From the NCBI GenBank assembly GCA_027061855.1, contig JAMOVT010000086.1, forward strand, positions 1 to 63,872: DNA of 63,872 nucleotides. The letters are read 5' to 3'. Position 1 is the stretch's first letter; each line of letters begins with the position of its first letter. The DNA is from Flavobacteriales bacterium (GTDB lineage: Bacteria > Bacteroidota > Bacteroidia > Flavobacteriales > Flavobacteriaceae). The notes beneath the pieces were generated by a model that saw only the letters and a list, made by a program, of their open reading frames with translations, made no database searches and was not told the origin of the DNA. The position numbers and the translations under genes are program-made. Positions 35,332 to 45,485 of the stretch are shown here, piece by piece.

Positions 35332-38300
35332 TTATTTGTTTTGTGCTTTTTCCAAAACATCGTTTCCTTCCTTATCTTCCAAGCGTACGTCCAGACCCAA
35401 TCCTTTGAGTTCATGCATCAATACGTTGAAAGATTCGGGGATTCCGGGTTCGGGCATTGTATCACCTTTTACAATAGATGTATAGGCTCTTGCTCTTCCC
35501 ATTACATCATCGGATTTAATGGTTAACATTTCTTGAAGGGTATGTGAAGCACCATAAGCTTCCAGTGCCCATACCTCCATTTCTCCGAGACGTTGTCCTC
35601 CGAATTGAGCTTTACCTCCAAGCGGTTGTTGTGTAATCAAGGAATAAGGACCGATGGATCTTGCGTGCATCTTATCATCAATCATATGTCCTAATTTCAA
35701 CATATAGATTACACCTACGGTTGCTTTTTGATCAAATTTCTCTCCGGTTCCTCCGTCATAGAGATAAGTCTCTCCAAACTCGGGCAGGCCGGCTTCTTTG
35801 GTCAAAGCAATGATATCGTCCTCACTGGCTCCATCAAAAATAGGAGTGGAGAATTTCTGGCCGGTTTCTTTCCCTATCCATCCCAATACGGTTTCATAAA
35901 TCTGACCGATATTCATACGGGAAGGTACCCCTAGCGGATTCAATACGATATCAACCGGTGTACCGTCTTCCAAGAAAGGCATGTCTTCACGACGCACGAT
36001 TTTGGCTACAATACCTTTGTTTCCGTGACGTCCTGCCATTTTATCTCCTACTTTCAATTTTCTTTTTTGTACGATAAATACTTTGGCCAATTTGAGAATA
36101 CCTGCGGGTAATTCATCTCCCACGCTAATGGCAAATTTCTCACGACGAAGATTTCCTTTTAACTCGTTTAATCTAATTTTATAGTTATTGAGAAGTTCGG
36201 AAATCAATTCATTGGTATGCTTGTCTGTTGTCCAGGTTCCTTGTACCAAATGTTCAAAATCATGAACACTATTCAATAATTTCAGAGTAAATTTCTTTCC
36301 TTTTGGAATAATGTCTTTTCCCAAATCGTTTTTCACTCCCTGAGAAGTTTTTCCGTTGACAAGAGTGAAAAGCTTTTCGATCAAACGCTGACGCAATTGT
36401 TCGTGTTTCCCTTCGAATTCTCTTTCAAGTTGCTCGATCAATACTTTATCCTGAGCAGTTTTTCTACGGTCTTTTATCGATCTTGTGAAGAGTTTTTTAT
36501 CGATTACCACCCCTCGTAAAGAAGGAGAAGCTTTGAGTGAGGCATCTTTTACGTCGCCGGCTTTGTCTCCAAAAATAGCGCGAAGTAATTTTTCTTCGGG
36601 TGTAGGATCGGATTCTCCTTTGGGAGTTACTTTTCCTATTAAAATATCTCCCGGTTTTACTTCGGCTCCGATACGAATCATACCGTTTTCATCCAAATCT
36701 TTGGTTGCCTCTTCACTAACATTAGGAATGTCATTGGTCAATTCTTCTTGACCTAATTTTGTATCACGCACTTCCAAGGAATGTTCCACAATATGCAAAG
36801 AGGTGAAATAATCGTTTTTCACAACCTCTTCGGAAATAACAATTGCATCCTCAAAATTATATCCTTGCCAAGGCATAAATGCTACTCGCAAGTTTCTTCC
36901 CAAGGCCAATTCTCCATCTTGCGTGGCATATCCTTCGGTCAATACTTGTCCTTTGGTTACGCGGTCTCCTTTTTTTACAATAGGAGTAAGATTAATAGTA
37001 GTGTTTTGGTTTGTTTTTCTAAACTTAACTAATTCGTATGTTTTTTCATCTTCATCAAAACTTACCAATCTTTCATCTTCCGTACGATCATATTTAATCA
37101 CTATTTTCTTGGCATCTACATAAGTAACCACTCCGTCGCCTTCGGCATTGATCAAGATCCTTGAATCTTTTACCAAACGTTCTTCCAAACCGGTTCCTAC
37201 AATAGGAGCTTCGGGATTTAAAAGAGGAACGGCTTGCCGCATCATGTTTGATCCCATCAAGGCACGGTTGGCATCATTATGTTCCAAGAAAGGAATAAGG
37301 GAAGCCGAAATCGAAGCAATTTGATTCGGAGCCACATCCATATACTCCACTTCTTTTTTATTCACTACCGGGAAGTCACCTTCTTCTCTTGCCACCAAAA
37401 ATTCGGGAATGATGTTTCCTTCCTCATCGGTAGGAGTTTCTGCCTGAGCAATTTTGGTAGTTTCTTCTTCGGCGGTTAAATAATTGATTTCATCAAATTT
37501 CACCTGTGCATTCTCCACTTTACGATAGGGAGTTTCTATGAATCCCATATCATTTACTTTGGCATATACAGCCAAAGAGGAAATCAAACCGATATTTGGC
37601 CCTTCGGGAGTTTCAATGGGACATAAACGCCCGTAATGTGTATAGTGCACATCACGCACCTCAAATCCGGCTCTTTCACGAGAAAGACCTCCCGGTCCCA
37701 ATGCAGAAAGACGTCTTTTATGCGTAATCTCTGCTAACGGATTGGTTTGATCCATAAATTGAGACAGCTGGTTGGTCCCGAAGAATGATTTAATTACCGA
37801 AGACAAAGTTTTGGCATTAATCAAATCTATCGGAGTAAATACTTCATTATCTCTTACATTCATTCGCTCACGAATGGTTCTTACCATACGGGCCAATCCT
37901 ACACCGAATTGTTGAGAAAGTTGTTCTCCAACGGTTCTGACACGACGGTTAGACAAGTGATCGATATCATCGACTTCGGTCTTGGAGTTAATAAGCTGTA
38001 TCAAATGCTTGATAATGACAATGATGTCTTCACGGGTAAGTACTTGTACATCCAAAGGAATGTCCAAGCCTAATTTTTTATTGATACGGTAACGTCCCAC
38101 TTCTCCCAAGCTGTAACGTTGATCGGAGAAGAATAGTTTATCGATGATTCCTCTTGCGGTTTCTTCATCGGGTGGCTCGGCGTTACGTAATAATCTATAT
38201 ATATATTCTACCGCTTCTTTTCCTGAGTTGGTAGAATCTTTTTGTAAGGTATGATAAATAATGGCAAAATCGGAATTGGAAATATCCTCTTTATGCAATA

Positions 38301-39204
38301 AAACGGTTTTGGAACCGGACTCCAAGATATCGTCCAAATGTTCTTTTTCTATAACCGTATCACGATCAAGGATAATTTCATTACGTTCGATAGATACCAC
38401 TTCACCGGTATCTTCATCAACAAAATCTTCATGCCATGTTTTTAATAAACGGGCGGCTAATTTTCTCCCTACAATTTTTTTCAATCCGGTTTTGGTCACT
38501 TTTACCTCGTCTGCCAAACCGAATATTTCCAATATATCTTTATCTCTTTCAAACCCGATGGCTCTGAGAAGAGTAGTAATAGGTAATTTCTTTTTACGAT
38601 CGATATAAGCATACATCACCTGATTGATGTCCGTAGCAAATTCGATCCATGATCCTTTGAAAGGAATAATTCTTGCCGAGTATAATTTTGTACCGTTTGC
38701 ATGCACGGATTGTCCGAAGAAAACGCCGGGTGATCTGTGCAATTGAGATACAATTACCCTTTCGGCTCCGTTAATTACAAAAGTACCTCGTGGAGTCATA
38801 TAGGGAATATTTCCCAAATATACATCTTGTACTACGGTTTCGAACTCTTCGTGTTCCGGATCGTTACATTCGAGTTTTAAACGGGCTTTTAAAGGAACAC
38901 TGTATGTCAGTCCTCTTTCAATACACTCATGAATAGAATATCGGGGGGGGTCCACAAAATAATCGATAAATGAAAGTTCGAATTGATTGCGGGTATCCGT
39001 TACAGGAAAATTATCCTGAAAAGTTTTGTAAAGACCTTCGTTTTTACGATTTTCGGGTTTGGTTTCAAGTTGGAAAAAATCCTGAAAAGATTTTAATTGA
39101 ATGTCCAATAAATCCGGATAAGGAGGAATGTTTTTAACTCTTGAAAAACTAACTCGTTTTTGGGATTGGTCTTTTTTTGGAGTGATTTTTTTTGTATTTG
39201 CCAT
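35332..39204 (-). CDS. rpoB: RNA polymerase subunit beta
   Basis: 1290 aa. The rifampicin-pocket segment ([33 protein letters not shown]) keeps the wild-type Asp, His and Ser residues, so nothing indicates rifampicin resistance. Conserved GRHGNKG and the C-terminal [12 protein letters not shown] block are present. It is separated from rplL by a 151 nt leader with strong hairpins (39291-39335 and 39245-39259). Confidence 0.99.
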   Translation of the reverse strand: MANTKKITPKKDQSQKRVSFSRVKNIPPYPDLLDIQLKSFQDFFQLETKPENRKNEGLYKTFQDNFPVTDTRNQFELSFIDYFVDPPRYSIHECIERGLTYSVPLKARLKLECNDPEHEEFETVVQDVYLGNIPYMTPRGTFVINGAERVIVSQLHRSPGVFFGQSVHANGTKLYSARIIPFKGSWIEFATDINQVMYAYIDRKKKLPITTLLRAIGFERDKDILEIFGLADEVKVTKTGLKKIVGRKLAARLLKTWHEDFVDEDTGEVVSIERNEIILDRDTVIEKEHLDDILESGSKTVLLHKEDISNSDFAIIYHTLQKDSTNSGKEAVEYIYRLLRNAEPPDEETARGIIDKLFFSDQRYSLGEVGRYRINKKLGLDIPLDVQVLTREDIIVIIKHLIQLINSKTEVDDIDHLSNRRVRTVGEQLSQQFGVGLARMVRTIRERMNVRDNEVFTPIDLINAKTLSSVIKSFFGTNQLSQFMDQTNPLAEITHKRRLSALGPGGLSRERAGFEVRDVHYTHYGRLCPIETPEGPNIGLISSLAVYAKVNDMGFIETPYRKVENAQVKFDEINYLTAEEETTKIAQAETPTDEEGNIIPEFLVAREEGDFPVVNKKEVEYMDVAPNQIASISASLIPFLEHNDANRALMGSNMMRQAVPLLNPEAPIVGTGLEERLVKDSRILINAEGDGVVTYVDAKKIVIKYDRTEDERLVSFDEDEKTYELVKFRKTNQNTTINLTPIVKKGDRVTKGQVLTEGYATQDGELALGRNLRVAFMPWQGYNFEDAIVISEEVVKNDYFTSLHIVEHSLEVRDTKLGQEELTNDIPNVSEEATKDLDENGMIRIGAEVKPGDILIGKVTPKGESDPTPEEKLLRAIFGDKAGDVKDASLKASPSLRGVVIDKKLFTRSIKDRRKTAQDKVLIEQLEREFEGKHEQLRQRLIEKLFTLVNGKTSQGVKNDLGKDIIPKGKKFTLKLLNSVHDFEHLVQGTWTTDKHTNELISELLNNYKIRLNELKGNLRREKFAISVGDELPAGILKLAKVFIVQKRKLKVGDKMAGRHGNKGIVAKIVRREDMPFLEDGTPVDIVLNPLGVPSRMNIGQIYETVLGWIGKETGQKFSTPIFDGASEDDIIALTKEAGLPEFGETYLYDGGTGEKFDQKATVGVIYMLKLGHMIDDKMHARSIGPYSLITQQPLGGKAQFGGQRLGEMEVWALEAYGASHTLQEMLTIKSDDVMGRARAYTSIVKGDTMPEPGIPESFNVLMHELKGLGLDVRLEDKEGNDVLEKAQNK

Positions 39205-39244
39205 ATTTTAAGGACAAAATTAAAGGTTAACAAAAATTGTTACA

Positions 39245-39259
39245 CGCTGATTTTCAGCG
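39245..39259 (-). other. Small hairpin in the rpoB leader
   Basis: CGCTGA AAA TCAGCG on the minus strand, perfect 6 bp stem with a 3 nt loop, 41 nt before the rpoB ATG. It follows the larger composite hairpin. Confidence 0.55.
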
Positions 39260-39290
39260 ATATATACGCGTTAAATATTTTATACGCAAA

Positions 39291-39335
39291 TTGGTTTAGG
39301 TCTGTCCCGAAGGAAATCGGGAAGACCTAAACCAA
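39291..39335 (-). other. Composite hairpin between rplL and rpoB
   Basis: Outer 13 bp perfect stem (39323-39335 with 39291-39303) stacked on an inner 6 bp stem TCCCGA/TCGGGA, with only one bulged base between them. No U tract follows on the minus strand, so it looks more like an RNA-processing or partial attenuation site than a terminator. E. coli has an attenuator and an RNase III site at the same place. Confidence 0.7.
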
Positions 39336-39355
39336 AAAATTAAAATAGGTTAGAA

Positions 39356-39733
39356 CTATTTTAGTTCTACTTCTGCTCCTGCTTCTTCCAAAGATTTTTT
39401 GATACCTTCGGCTTCATCTTTAGAAACACCTTCTTTAACAGGTGCAGGTGCGCTGTCAACTACAGCTTTTGCTTCTTTTAGTCCAAGACCAGTTAATTCT
39501 TTAACTAATTTTACGACTGCCAATTTGGAAGAACCGGGTGATTTAAGAATTACATCGAATTCTGTTTTTTCTTCGCCTGCTCCTTCTGCGCCACCAGCTG
39601 CAGGACCTGCAACGGCTACAGCAGCTGCTGCGGGCTCAATTCCGTATTCTTCTTTCATGATATCAGCTAATTCGTTTACTTCTTTTACTGTCAAATTAAC
39701 TAATTGTTCTGCTAATGCTTTTAAATCTGCCAT
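39356..39733 (-). CDS. rplL: 50S ribosomal protein L7/L12
   Basis: 125 aa. N-terminal dimerisation helices ([29 protein letters not shown]), an Ala/Gly hinge, and the factor-binding C-terminal domain ([37 protein letters not shown]). Stalk protein that recruits translational GTPases. 46 nt after rplJ. Confidence 0.98.
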   Translation of the reverse strand: MADLKALAEQLVNLTVKEVNELADIMKEEYGIEPAAAAVAVAGPAAGGAEGAGEEKTEFDVILKSPGSSKLAVVKLVKELTGLGLKEAKAVVDSAPAPVKEGVSKDEAEGIKKSLEEAGAEVELK

Positions 39734-39779
39734 TTTTCTATCGTTTTTAATTATTATTTTTTGTTTGTTTTATTTAAAA

Positions 39780-40304
39780 TTATTCAGGTTTTTCGGATAA
39801 TGTTTTCAAGATACCTGCAATCTTGCCTCCACCCGATTGAAGAGCGGAAAGAACGTTTTTAACAGGAGATTGCAACAATCCGATCAATTCGCCAAGCAAT
39901 TCTTCTTTGGACTTGATATTTACCAAGTTATCCAATTGCTCATCTCCAATATAAATACCTTCTTCAATCCATGCACCTTTTAATACGGGTTTTTTTGATT
40001 TTTTGCGGTAGTTTTTAATGATTTTTGCCGGCTTGTTTCCTGTATCGGATAACATTAAAGCCGAGTTTCCTACCAATACTTCTACTAACTCTCCGAAATC
40101 TTTATCAGATTGATCCATTGCTTTTTTCAGCATGGTATTTTTTACTACTTGAAGTTTTACGTCTTCTTTATGACAAGCTCTTCGTAAATTTGAAGTGGTT
40201 TGTGCGTCAAGACCTAAAATATCTACCAAGTATATAACATTATATCCTGATAATTTTTCGGTTAGTTCATTTATTAATTGAGCTTTTTCTTCTCTGGTTC
40301 TCAT
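39780..40304 (-). CDS. rplJ: 50S ribosomal protein L10
   Basis: 174 aa. MRTREEKAQLINELTEKLSGYNVIYLVDILGLDAQTTSNLRR is the typical N-terminus; the C-terminal helix holds the L7/L12 dimers. Only 22 nt separate it from rplA, so there is no room for the long L10 operator leader known in E. coli unless it lies inside rplA. Confidence 0.97.
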   Translation of the reverse strand: MRTREEKAQLINELTEKLSGYNVIYLVDILGLDAQTTSNLRRACHKEDVKLQVVKNTMLKKAMDQSDKDFGELVEVLVGNSALMLSDTGNKPAKIIKNYRKKSKKPVLKGAWIEEGIYIGDEQLDNLVNIKSKEELLGELIGLLQSPVKNVLSALQSGGGKIAGILKTLSEKPE

Positions 40305-40326
40305 GTTTCGTTTTTTTAGATCTTAA

Positions 40327-41016
40327 TTAGATACTCTTAGGATCCACTTTGATTCCAGGTCCCATTGTGGATGATATGGCGATACTTTTCATATAGGTAC
40401 CTTTTGCAGCCGAAGGTTTTAACTTATTAAGCGTATGTAGCAATTCGGCAGCATTTTCCTCAATTTTTTGAGGGTCAAAAGAAACTTTTCCTACTGATGC
40501 ATGTACAATCCCCGTTTTATCCACTTTAAAATCGATTTTACCGGCTTTTACTTCTTTAACGGCTTTTCCCACTTCCATGGTTACCGTTCCGGTTTTGGGG
40601 TTAGGCATCAATCCTCTTGGTCCTAAAATTCTTCCCAAAGGCCCTAATTTTCTCATCACACTGGGCATAGTGATAATTACATCTACATCTGTCCAACCCG
40701 ATTTGATTTTATCCAAATATTCATCAAGTCCGACATAATCTGCACCAGCTGCTTTAGCTTCTTCTTCTTTGTCGGGAGTAACTAATGCCAGAACTTTTTT
40801 ATCTTTTCCTGTTCCGTGAGGTAATGTTACTACCCCTCTTACCATTTGATTGGCTTTTCTGGGATCTACTCCGAGACGAACTGCCAAATCAACAGAAGCG
40901 TCAAATTTTTCGGTAGATAAATCTTTTACCAATTTGCTGGCTTCCTGTAAAGAGTATTGAGTATTTTTATCGTATTTTGCTAATACTTCTCTTCTTTTTT
41001 TGCTTATTTTTGCCAT
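40327..41016 (-). CDS. rplA: 50S ribosomal protein L1
   Basis: 229 aa. [48 protein letters not shown] and [15 protein letters not shown] are diagnostic. L1 binds 23S rRNA at the L1 stalk and in many bacteria represses its own rplK-rplA mRNA. 15 nt after rplK. Confidence 0.98.
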   Translation of the reverse strand: MAKISKKRREVLAKYDKNTQYSLQEASKLVKDLSTEKFDASVDLAVRLGVDPRKANQMVRGVVTLPHGTGKDKKVLALVTPDKEEEAKAAGADYVGLDEYLDKIKSGWTDVDVIITMPSVMRKLGPLGRILGPRGLMPNPKTGTVTMEVGKAVKEVKAGKIDFKVDKTGIVHASVGKVSFDPQKIEENAAELLHTLNKLKPSAAKGTYMKSIAISSTMGPGIKVDPKSI

Positions 41017-41031
41017 TTTTAAACCGTTTTT

Positions 41032-41472
41032 TTAGTTAAAAGGATTCTCTCCTTCAATAGTTAAACCCATTGATCTGGCCGTTCCGGCTATCATTTTCAT
41101 GGCCGATTCTACCGAAAAGGCATTTAAATCGGGCATTTTGTCTTCTGCTATCTGTTTTACTTGTTCCCAAGTAACAGATCCTACTTTGTTTCGGTTTGGC
41201 TCTCCTGATCCTTTTTTAATTTTTGCGGCTTCCAGCAATTGAACTGCTGCAGGTGGTGTTTTAACAACAAAATCAAAAGATTTGTCTTTATACACATTGA
41301 TTGCAACGGGTAAAACTTTTCCCATTTTGTCTTGCGTACGTGCATTAAATTGCTTGCAAAACTCCATGATATTTACTCCTGCGGCACCTAAAGCGGGTCC
41401 AACCGGTGGCGAAGGATTCGCTTGACCTCCCCTAATTTGTAATTTGATTACTTTACTTATTTCTTTTGCCAT
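41032..41472 (-). CDS. rplK: 50S ribosomal protein L11
   Basis: 146 aa. [39 protein letters not shown] is the diagnostic N-terminal domain (thiostrepton region). The leader between nusG and this gene holds a 9 bp hairpin (41497-41525). Confidence 0.98.
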   Translation of the reverse strand: MAKEISKVIKLQIRGGQANPSPPVGPALGAAGVNIMEFCKQFNARTQDKMGKVLPVAINVYKDKSFDFVVKTPPAAVQLLEAAKIKKGSGEPNRNKVGSVTWEQVKQIAEDKMPDLNAFSVESAMKMIAGTARSMGLTIEGENPFN

Positions 41473-41496
41473 TTCTCTAATTGTTTTTGTTTATAT

Positions 41497-41525
41497 AAAC
41501 TATTTTGTTGGAAGCGAAATAGTTT
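41497..41525 (-). promoter_or_regulatory. Hairpin in the rplK-rplA leader, candidate L1 site
   Basis: AAACTATTT / AAATAGTTT, a perfect 9 bp stem with an 11 nt loop (CGCTTCCAACA), 24 nt before the rplK ATG. The position matches where L1 feedback acts in other bacteria; sequence similarity to the L1 rRNA site was not established. Confidence 0.4.
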
Positions 41526-41541
41526 AAAAATGCGTAACAGT

Positions 41542-42093
41542 TTATGCTTTTTTTATTTGATAATAATTCAAGTCCAAAGGTGTTTTTCTTCCAAAGAAAC
41601 GAACCATAACGGTGACTTTATTTCGTTCGGGATTTACACTTTCCACAATTCCTTCAAAACTTTTGAAGGGCCCGTCTGTAACAGTTACCTGATCACCTTC
41701 TTTAAAAGGAATTTGTACACTGCCGGAATTCAAAGCCAATTCATCGAGTTTTCCAAGTATTCTGTTTACCTCTTTTTTGGAAAGAGGCATAGGGTCTCCT
41801 CCTTTCACACCACTTAAAAACCCGATTACTCCGGGAATAGATTTCACTACATGAGGGAGTTCTCCGGCCAAATTAGCTTCTATATAAATATATCCGGGAA
41901 ATAAAGTTTTGTCTTTTTGAATACGTTTACCGTCTCTGATATGAAAAGTTTTTTCTGTAGGCACCAAAATATCCCCTACATAATCTTCCAGCTGATTACG
42001 TTGGATTTCATTCTCAATGAGTTTTTGGATTTTTGCCTCCTTCCCACTGATTACCTTAACTACATACCATTTTTTTACAGAATCGTTACTCAT
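41542..42093 (-). CDS. nusG: Transcription elongation/antitermination factor NusG
   Basis: 183 aa. N-terminal NGN domain (KKWYVVKVISGKEAKIQKLIENEI...PGYIYIEANLAGELPHVVKSIPGVIGFLSG) and C-terminal KOW domain (FKEGDQVTVTDGPFKSFEGIVESVNPERNKVTV). Links RNA polymerase to the ribosome or Rho. 3 nt after secE. Confidence 0.97.
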   Translation of the reverse strand: MSNDSVKKWYVVKVISGKEAKIQKLIENEIQRNQLEDYVGDILVPTEKTFHIRDGKRIQKDKTLFPGYIYIEANLAGELPHVVKSIPGVIGFLSGVKGGDPMPLSKKEVNRILGKLDELALNSGSVQIPFKEGDQVTVTDGPFKSFEGIVESVNPERNKVTVMVRFFGRKTPLDLNYYQIKKA

Positions 42094-42096
42094 CTT

Positions 42097-42303
42097 TTAT
42101 TTAGCGGGTTTAATAAGATTATAATAAGCTTGAAGTATGCTTCTGAAAATATAATCCACTATACCTATAAAGATAGAGAAGATTGCAGAGAAAATTGCTA
42201 CCACAATGGTTAATTTATATACTTCGTCCCAGCTGGGCCAAACTACATTATGAACCAACTCGTAGTAAGCTCCTTTCACGTATTCAATAAAACTTTTAAA
42301 CAT
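42097..42303 (-). CDS. secE: Preprotein translocase subunit SecE
   Basis: 68 aa from the ATG at 42303 (MFKSFIEYVKGAYYELVHNVVWPSWDEVYKLT). The short single-helix form: one membrane segment at about 30-58 preceded by the conserved WPSWDE amphipathic hinge. Part of SecYEG. A longer frame reaching 42393 runs through tRNA-Trp and is rejected. Confidence 0.95.
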   Translation of the reverse strand: MFKSFIEYVKGAYYELVHNVVWPSWDEVYKLTIVVAIFSAIFSIFIGIVDYIFRSILQAYYNLIKPAK

Positions 42304-42335
42304 ATTGTTATTTTTAAAAATAAAACTTTGTGTTG

Positions 42336-42408
42336 CACGGGCAGAGAGACTCGAACTCCCGACACCTGGTTTTGGAGACCAGTGCTCTACCAACTGAGCT
42401 ACGCCCGT
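42336..42408 (-). tRNA. trpT: tRNA-Trp (anticodon CCA)
   Basis: 73 nt without encoded CCA. Acceptor ACGGGCG/TGCCCGT, anticodon loop CTCCAAA between CTGGT and ACCAG, T-loop GTTCGAGTC. Lies between tuf and secE. Confidence 0.97.
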
Positions 42409-42415
42409 TTATAGA

Positions 42416-42448
42416 GAATTTGAAGCCTGAATATCAGACTTCAAATTC
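42416..42448 (-). other. Strong RNA hairpin between tuf and tRNA-Trp
   Basis: On the minus strand GAATTTGAAG-U-CTGA-UAU-TCAG-G-CTTCAAATTC: 10 bp, one U-G wobble, 4 bp and a 3 nt loop. On the plus strand the wobble would be an A-C mismatch, so the structure favours the sense RNA. No U tract follows; a processing site that separates tuf mRNA from the tRNA is likely. Confidence 0.65.
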
Positions 42449-42481
42449 ATCAAAATATTTCAAATCTTATAACTAATTAAA

Positions 42482-43669
42482 TTAGTCTAAAATTTCAGTG
42501 ATTTGTCCGGCACCTACTGTTCTACCACCTTCACGGATTGCAAAACGCAAACCTTTGTTGATAGCTACAGGGTAAATCAATTCAACTTCAATAGTCAAGT
42601 TATCTCCGGGCAATACCATCTCTACTCCTTCAGGTAGGTGAATTTCACCTGTAACATCTGTTGTTCTCAAATAGAATTGAGGACGATAATTGTTGTGGAA
42701 AGGAGTGTGACGACCACCTTCTTCTTTTTTCAAGATATAAACTTCCGCTTTGAATTTTCTGTGAGGAGTTATTGTACCGGGAGCAGCGATTACCATACCA
42801 CGACGGATTTGGTTTTTATCTACCCCTCTCAACAATAAACCTACATTATCACCGGCCTCTCCTCTATCAAGGATTTTACGGAACATTTCCACTCCGGTAA
42901 CAACAGAATTTAATTTTTCATCACCCAATCCGATGATTTCTACAGGATCTCCGGTATTGATAACTCCGGTTTCAATTCTACCGGTAGCAACTGTACCACG
43001 ACCTGTAATAGAGAATACATCTTCAACAGGCATCAAGAAAGGTTTTTCGGTATCTCTTTCGGGCTCAGGAATCCAGTTATCTACTGCATCCATTAATTCT
43101 TCAACAGTTTTTACCCATTTTTCTTCTCCGTTCAATGCACCTAAAGCAGATCCTTGGATAACAGGAGTGTTGTCTCCGTCATATTCATAGAAATCCAATA
43201 ATTCACGGATTTCCATTTCTACTAATTCTAATAATTCTTCATCGTCAACCATGTCCACTTTGTTCATGAATACAACAATTTTAGGCACACCTACCTGGCG
43301 AGCTAAAAGAATGTGTTCACGAGTTTGAGGCATAGGTCCGTCAGTAGCTGCCACTACTAAAATAGCACCGTCCATTTGGGCAGCACCAGTAACCATGTTT
43401 TTAACGTAATCGGCGTGACCGGGACAATCTACGTGAGCGTAGTGTCTTTTGTCAGTTTGATATTCTACGTGAGCAGTGTTAATGGTAATCCCCCTTTCTT
43501 TTTCTTCAGGAGCATTATCAATCGCTTCAAAGTCTTTTACTTCGGCAAGTCCTTTTTCTGCCAATACTTTTGTTATTGCAGCGGTCAATGTAGTTTTACC
43601 ATGATCCACGTGACCAATGGTACCTATATTAACGTGCGGTTTGGTTCTTTCGAATTTTTCTTTAGCCAT
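42482..43669 (-). CDS. tuf: Elongation factor Tu
   Basis: 395 aa. GTP-binding motifs [32 protein letters not shown] and the C-terminal domain ending [13 protein letters not shown]. Delivers aminoacyl-tRNA to the ribosome. Preceded by four tRNA genes and followed by tRNA-Trp; the only tuf copy in this window. Confidence 0.99.
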   Translation of the reverse strand: MAKEKFERTKPHVNIGTIGHVDHGKTTLTAAITKVLAEKGLAEVKDFEAIDNAPEEKERGITINTAHVEYQTDKRHYAHVDCPGHADYVKNMVTGAAQMDGAILVVAATDGPMPQTREHILLARQVGVPKIVVFMNKVDMVDDEELLELVEMEIRELLDFYEYDGDNTPVIQGSALGALNGEEKWVKTVEELMDAVDNWIPEPERDTEKPFLMPVEDVFSITGRGTVATGRIETGVINTGDPVEIIGLGDEKLNSVVTGVEMFRKILDRGEAGDNVGLLLRGVDKNQIRRGMVIAAPGTITPHRKFKAEVYILKKEEGGRHTPFHNNYRPQFYLRTTDVTGEIHLPEGVEMVLPGDNLTIEVELIYPVAINKGLRFAIREGGRTVGAGQITEILD

Positions 43670-43714
43670 AATACTAATTTTTATCTATTTATTTTCTAAT
43701 ATAAGACTCCTTTG

Positions 43715-43786
43715 AGCCAATGACGGGATTTGAACCCGTGACCTCTTCCTTACCAAGGAAGCGCTCTACCCCTGAGCTACATCGGC
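43715..43786 (-). tRNA. thrT: tRNA-Thr (anticodon GGT)
   Basis: Acceptor GCCGATG/CATTGGC, anticodon loop TTGGTAA between CTTCC and GGAAG. 45 nt upstream of the tuf ATG. Confidence 0.96.
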
Positions 43787-43795
43787 CTTGAGTAG

Positions 43796-43868
43796 AGCGG
43801 GAGACGGGACTCGAACCCGCGACATTCAGCTTGGAAGGCTGATGCTCTACCAACTGAGCTACTCCCGC
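43796..43868 (-). tRNA. glyT: tRNA-Gly (anticodon TCC)
   Basis: Acceptor GCGGGAG/CTCCCGC, anticodon loop CTTCCAA between TCAGC and GCTGA. Only 9 nt from tRNA-Thr(GGT). Confidence 0.96.
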
Positions 43869-43905
43869 TTATTGCTCTCCCCTTTAAGAAAAGAGCTGAT
43901 TTTTG

Positions 43906-43986
<81 letters not shown>

Positions 43987-44009
43987 AAATCATTTTCAGT
44001 CTGTCAAAG

Positions 44010-44083
44010 AGCCGATGGAGGGACTCGAACCCACGACCTGCTGATTACAAATCAGCTGCTCTAGCCAGCTGAGCTACATCGGC
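44010..44083 (-). tRNA. thrU: tRNA-Thr (anticodon TGT)
   Basis: Acceptor GCCGATG/CATCGGC, anticodon loop TTTGTAA between GCTGA and TCAGC. First gene after the promoter at 44102-44132. Confidence 0.96.
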
Positions 44084-44101
44084 TTGCTGCTTAACGGATT
44101 G

Positions 44102-44132
44102 CAAAGTTACAAACTTTATTTTTTTTGACAAA
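44102..44132 (-). promoter_or_regulatory. Promoter of the tRNA-tuf-rpo supercluster
   Basis: Minus strand TTTG (44132-44129), 19 nt spacer, TAACTTTG (44109-44102): the best consensus match in the window. The first tRNA begins 18 nt downstream, so the 5' leader is very short. Confidence 0.8.
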
Positions 44133-44228
44133 ATAAAAGAAAAACTTTTTTGCTTTCCGTTTTGGCTTTGCAAAAGTAAACATATTTTTTTTATCACCAA
44201 ACAATTTTTCAAAAAAATTCTCTTAAAA

Positions 44229-44250
44229 AAAGACCGGTTTTCCGGTCTTT
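44229..44250 (-). terminator. Terminator after hpf
   Basis: AAAGACCGG TTTT CCGGTCTTT, perfect 9 bp stem followed on the minus strand by a T run. It isolates hpf from the tRNA promoter region. Confidence 0.85.
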
Positions 44251-44270
44251 CTCTCATTTGAGGTTTTTAT

Positions 44271-44564
44271 TTAGTTTTTTAGCTTTTCTTTTTGTTTTCT
44301 CAACTGCCTTTTTAATACATCATAAACCAGGTCCATTGCTTTCTCAAAAGTTTCGGCATCACGGCTTACTACAATTGAATTGCCAGGCACATTAATCTTT
44401 ACTTCCAAGGTTTTGTTTTTATCCCCACTGTTATTTACTTTTAAATAGACATCGGCTTCAATAACCTTGTCAAAAAAATTATCCAATCGGTCCAACTTTT
44501 TCTGAATAAAACTCAAAAGTTTGGGATCGGCCTTGAAATTGGTTGCTTGAAAAATTGCTTTCAT
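44271..44564 (-). CDS. hpf: Short-form ribosome hibernation promoting factor
   Basis: 97 aa. MKAIFQATNFKADPKLLSFIQKKLDRLDNFFDKVIEADVYLKV...VPGNSIVVSRDAETFEKAMDLVYDVLKRQLRKQKEKLKN is the HPF/RaiA fold with its basic C-terminal helix. It silences ribosomes under low growth. In the xerC-hpf-tRNA/tuf neighbourhood; 30 nt after xerC. Confidence 0.93.
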   Translation of the reverse strand: MKAIFQATNFKADPKLLSFIQKKLDRLDNFFDKVIEADVYLKVNNSGDKNKTLEVKINVPGNSIVVSRDAETFEKAMDLVYDVLKRQLRKQKEKLKN

Positions 44565-44594
44565 AATTCACTCTGTTTAATAGGGGTTAGACTT

Positions 44595-45485
44595 CTATTT
44601 TTTGCTCCTCGGATGAGCTTTTTTGTAAACATTTTTTAATTCTTGGATGCCGGCATGAGTATAAATTTGTGTAGCTGCCAGGCTGGAATGCCCTAATAAC
44701 TCCTTGATCGAATTCAAATCCGCTCCTTTATTTAATAAATGTGTAGCAAAAGTATGTCGTAACATATGCGGACTTTTTTTGTGTTTGATACTTACCTTAC
44801 CAATATACGAATTTATCAATCGCCAGACAAGTACATCATACATTTTTTTGCCTTTTTTTGTCAAAAATAAATAGGCTTCTATTTTATAGCCTTTAAAAAA
44901 ATGCTGTTTTACTTCTTCAAATTCTTTGATTAGATCAAGTGTCTCCGGTAATAACGGAAGGATTCGTTCCTTATTTCTCTTCCCGAGTACTTTTAACTCT
45001 TTTTTGGCAAAATCAATATCTGCCGTTTTGATATTGATAAGTTCTGCTTTCCTTATGCCGGTAGTATAAAACAAATGCAAAATCAAATAATCACGTACTC
45101 CTTCATAATCTTTATCAAAAAGATCTTTTTCCAAAAGAAGTTCCATTTCTTTTTCAGAAAAAGGCAAGGGGATTTTTTTTGCGGTCTTCAATCCGGAAAC
45201 TGCTGTCAACGGATTCTTGTCAATACTTTTTGTACGTAACAAAAATTTATAAAAACTTTTTAAAGAAGCCAACTTACGGTTGATACTTGTTTCGGCCAAG
45301 TTTCTTTCGGAGAGGTCGGCAATCCAATTTCTGATTTGCTTGGTTGTGGCTTCATGGGGTTCGACAGAATAATTGGCTTTCAAAAACGAACGGAAATCCG
45401 TCAAGTCATTCATATAACTCGTAATGGTATGCGGAGAGTAATTTTTTTCGTAAAGTAAATATTCCTTAAACTGATTGATGAGCAT
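44595..45485 (-). CDS. xerC: Tyrosine recombinase XerC/XerD family
   Basis: 296 aa. N-terminal SAM-like domain (FKEYLLYEKNYSPHTITSYMNDLTDF) and catalytic domain with Arg in TTGIRKAEL, HMLRHTFATHLL (His-x-x-Arg), LGHSS and the Tyr nucleophile in TQIYTH. Resolves chromosome dimers at dif. The ATG directly follows the seven-T tract of the rpsU terminator. No mobile-element features surround it, so a housekeeping Xer is more likely than an integrase. Confidence 0.92.
   Translation of the reverse strand: MLINQFKEYLLYEKNYSPHTITSYMNDLTDFRSFLKANYSVEPHEATTKQIRNWIADLSERNLAETSINRKLASLKSFYKFLLRTKSIDKNPLTAVSGLKTAKKIPLPFSEKEMELLLEKDLFDKDYEGVRDYLILHLFYTTGIRKAELINIKTADIDFAKKELKVLGKRNKERILPLLPETLDLIKEFEEVKQHFFKGYKIEAYLFLTKKGKKMYDVLVWRLINSYIGKVSIKHKKSPHMLRHTFATHLLNKGADLNSIKELLGHSSLAATQIYTHAGIQELKNVYKKAHPRSKK

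Noticed and set aside
31018-39204. Inteins, insertions or resistance changes in rpoB/rpoC
   Set aside because: Both proteins read through with normal family blocks; the rifampicin pocket has the wild-type Asp, His and Ser.
42097-42393. A longer secE frame starting near 42393
   Set aside because: The extra 30 codons run straight through tRNA-Trp; the ATG at 42303 gives a normal 68-residue SecE.
44045-44257. A minus-strand frame from the hpf terminator into tRNA-Thr
   Set aside because: It spans a terminator, a strong promoter and a tRNA, with no plausible start signal or protein character.
44595-45485. xerC as an integrase marking a genomic island
   Set aside because: It is flanked by rpsU and hpf, shows housekeeping Xer motifs, and no att-like repeats, phage genes or composition shift are seen.
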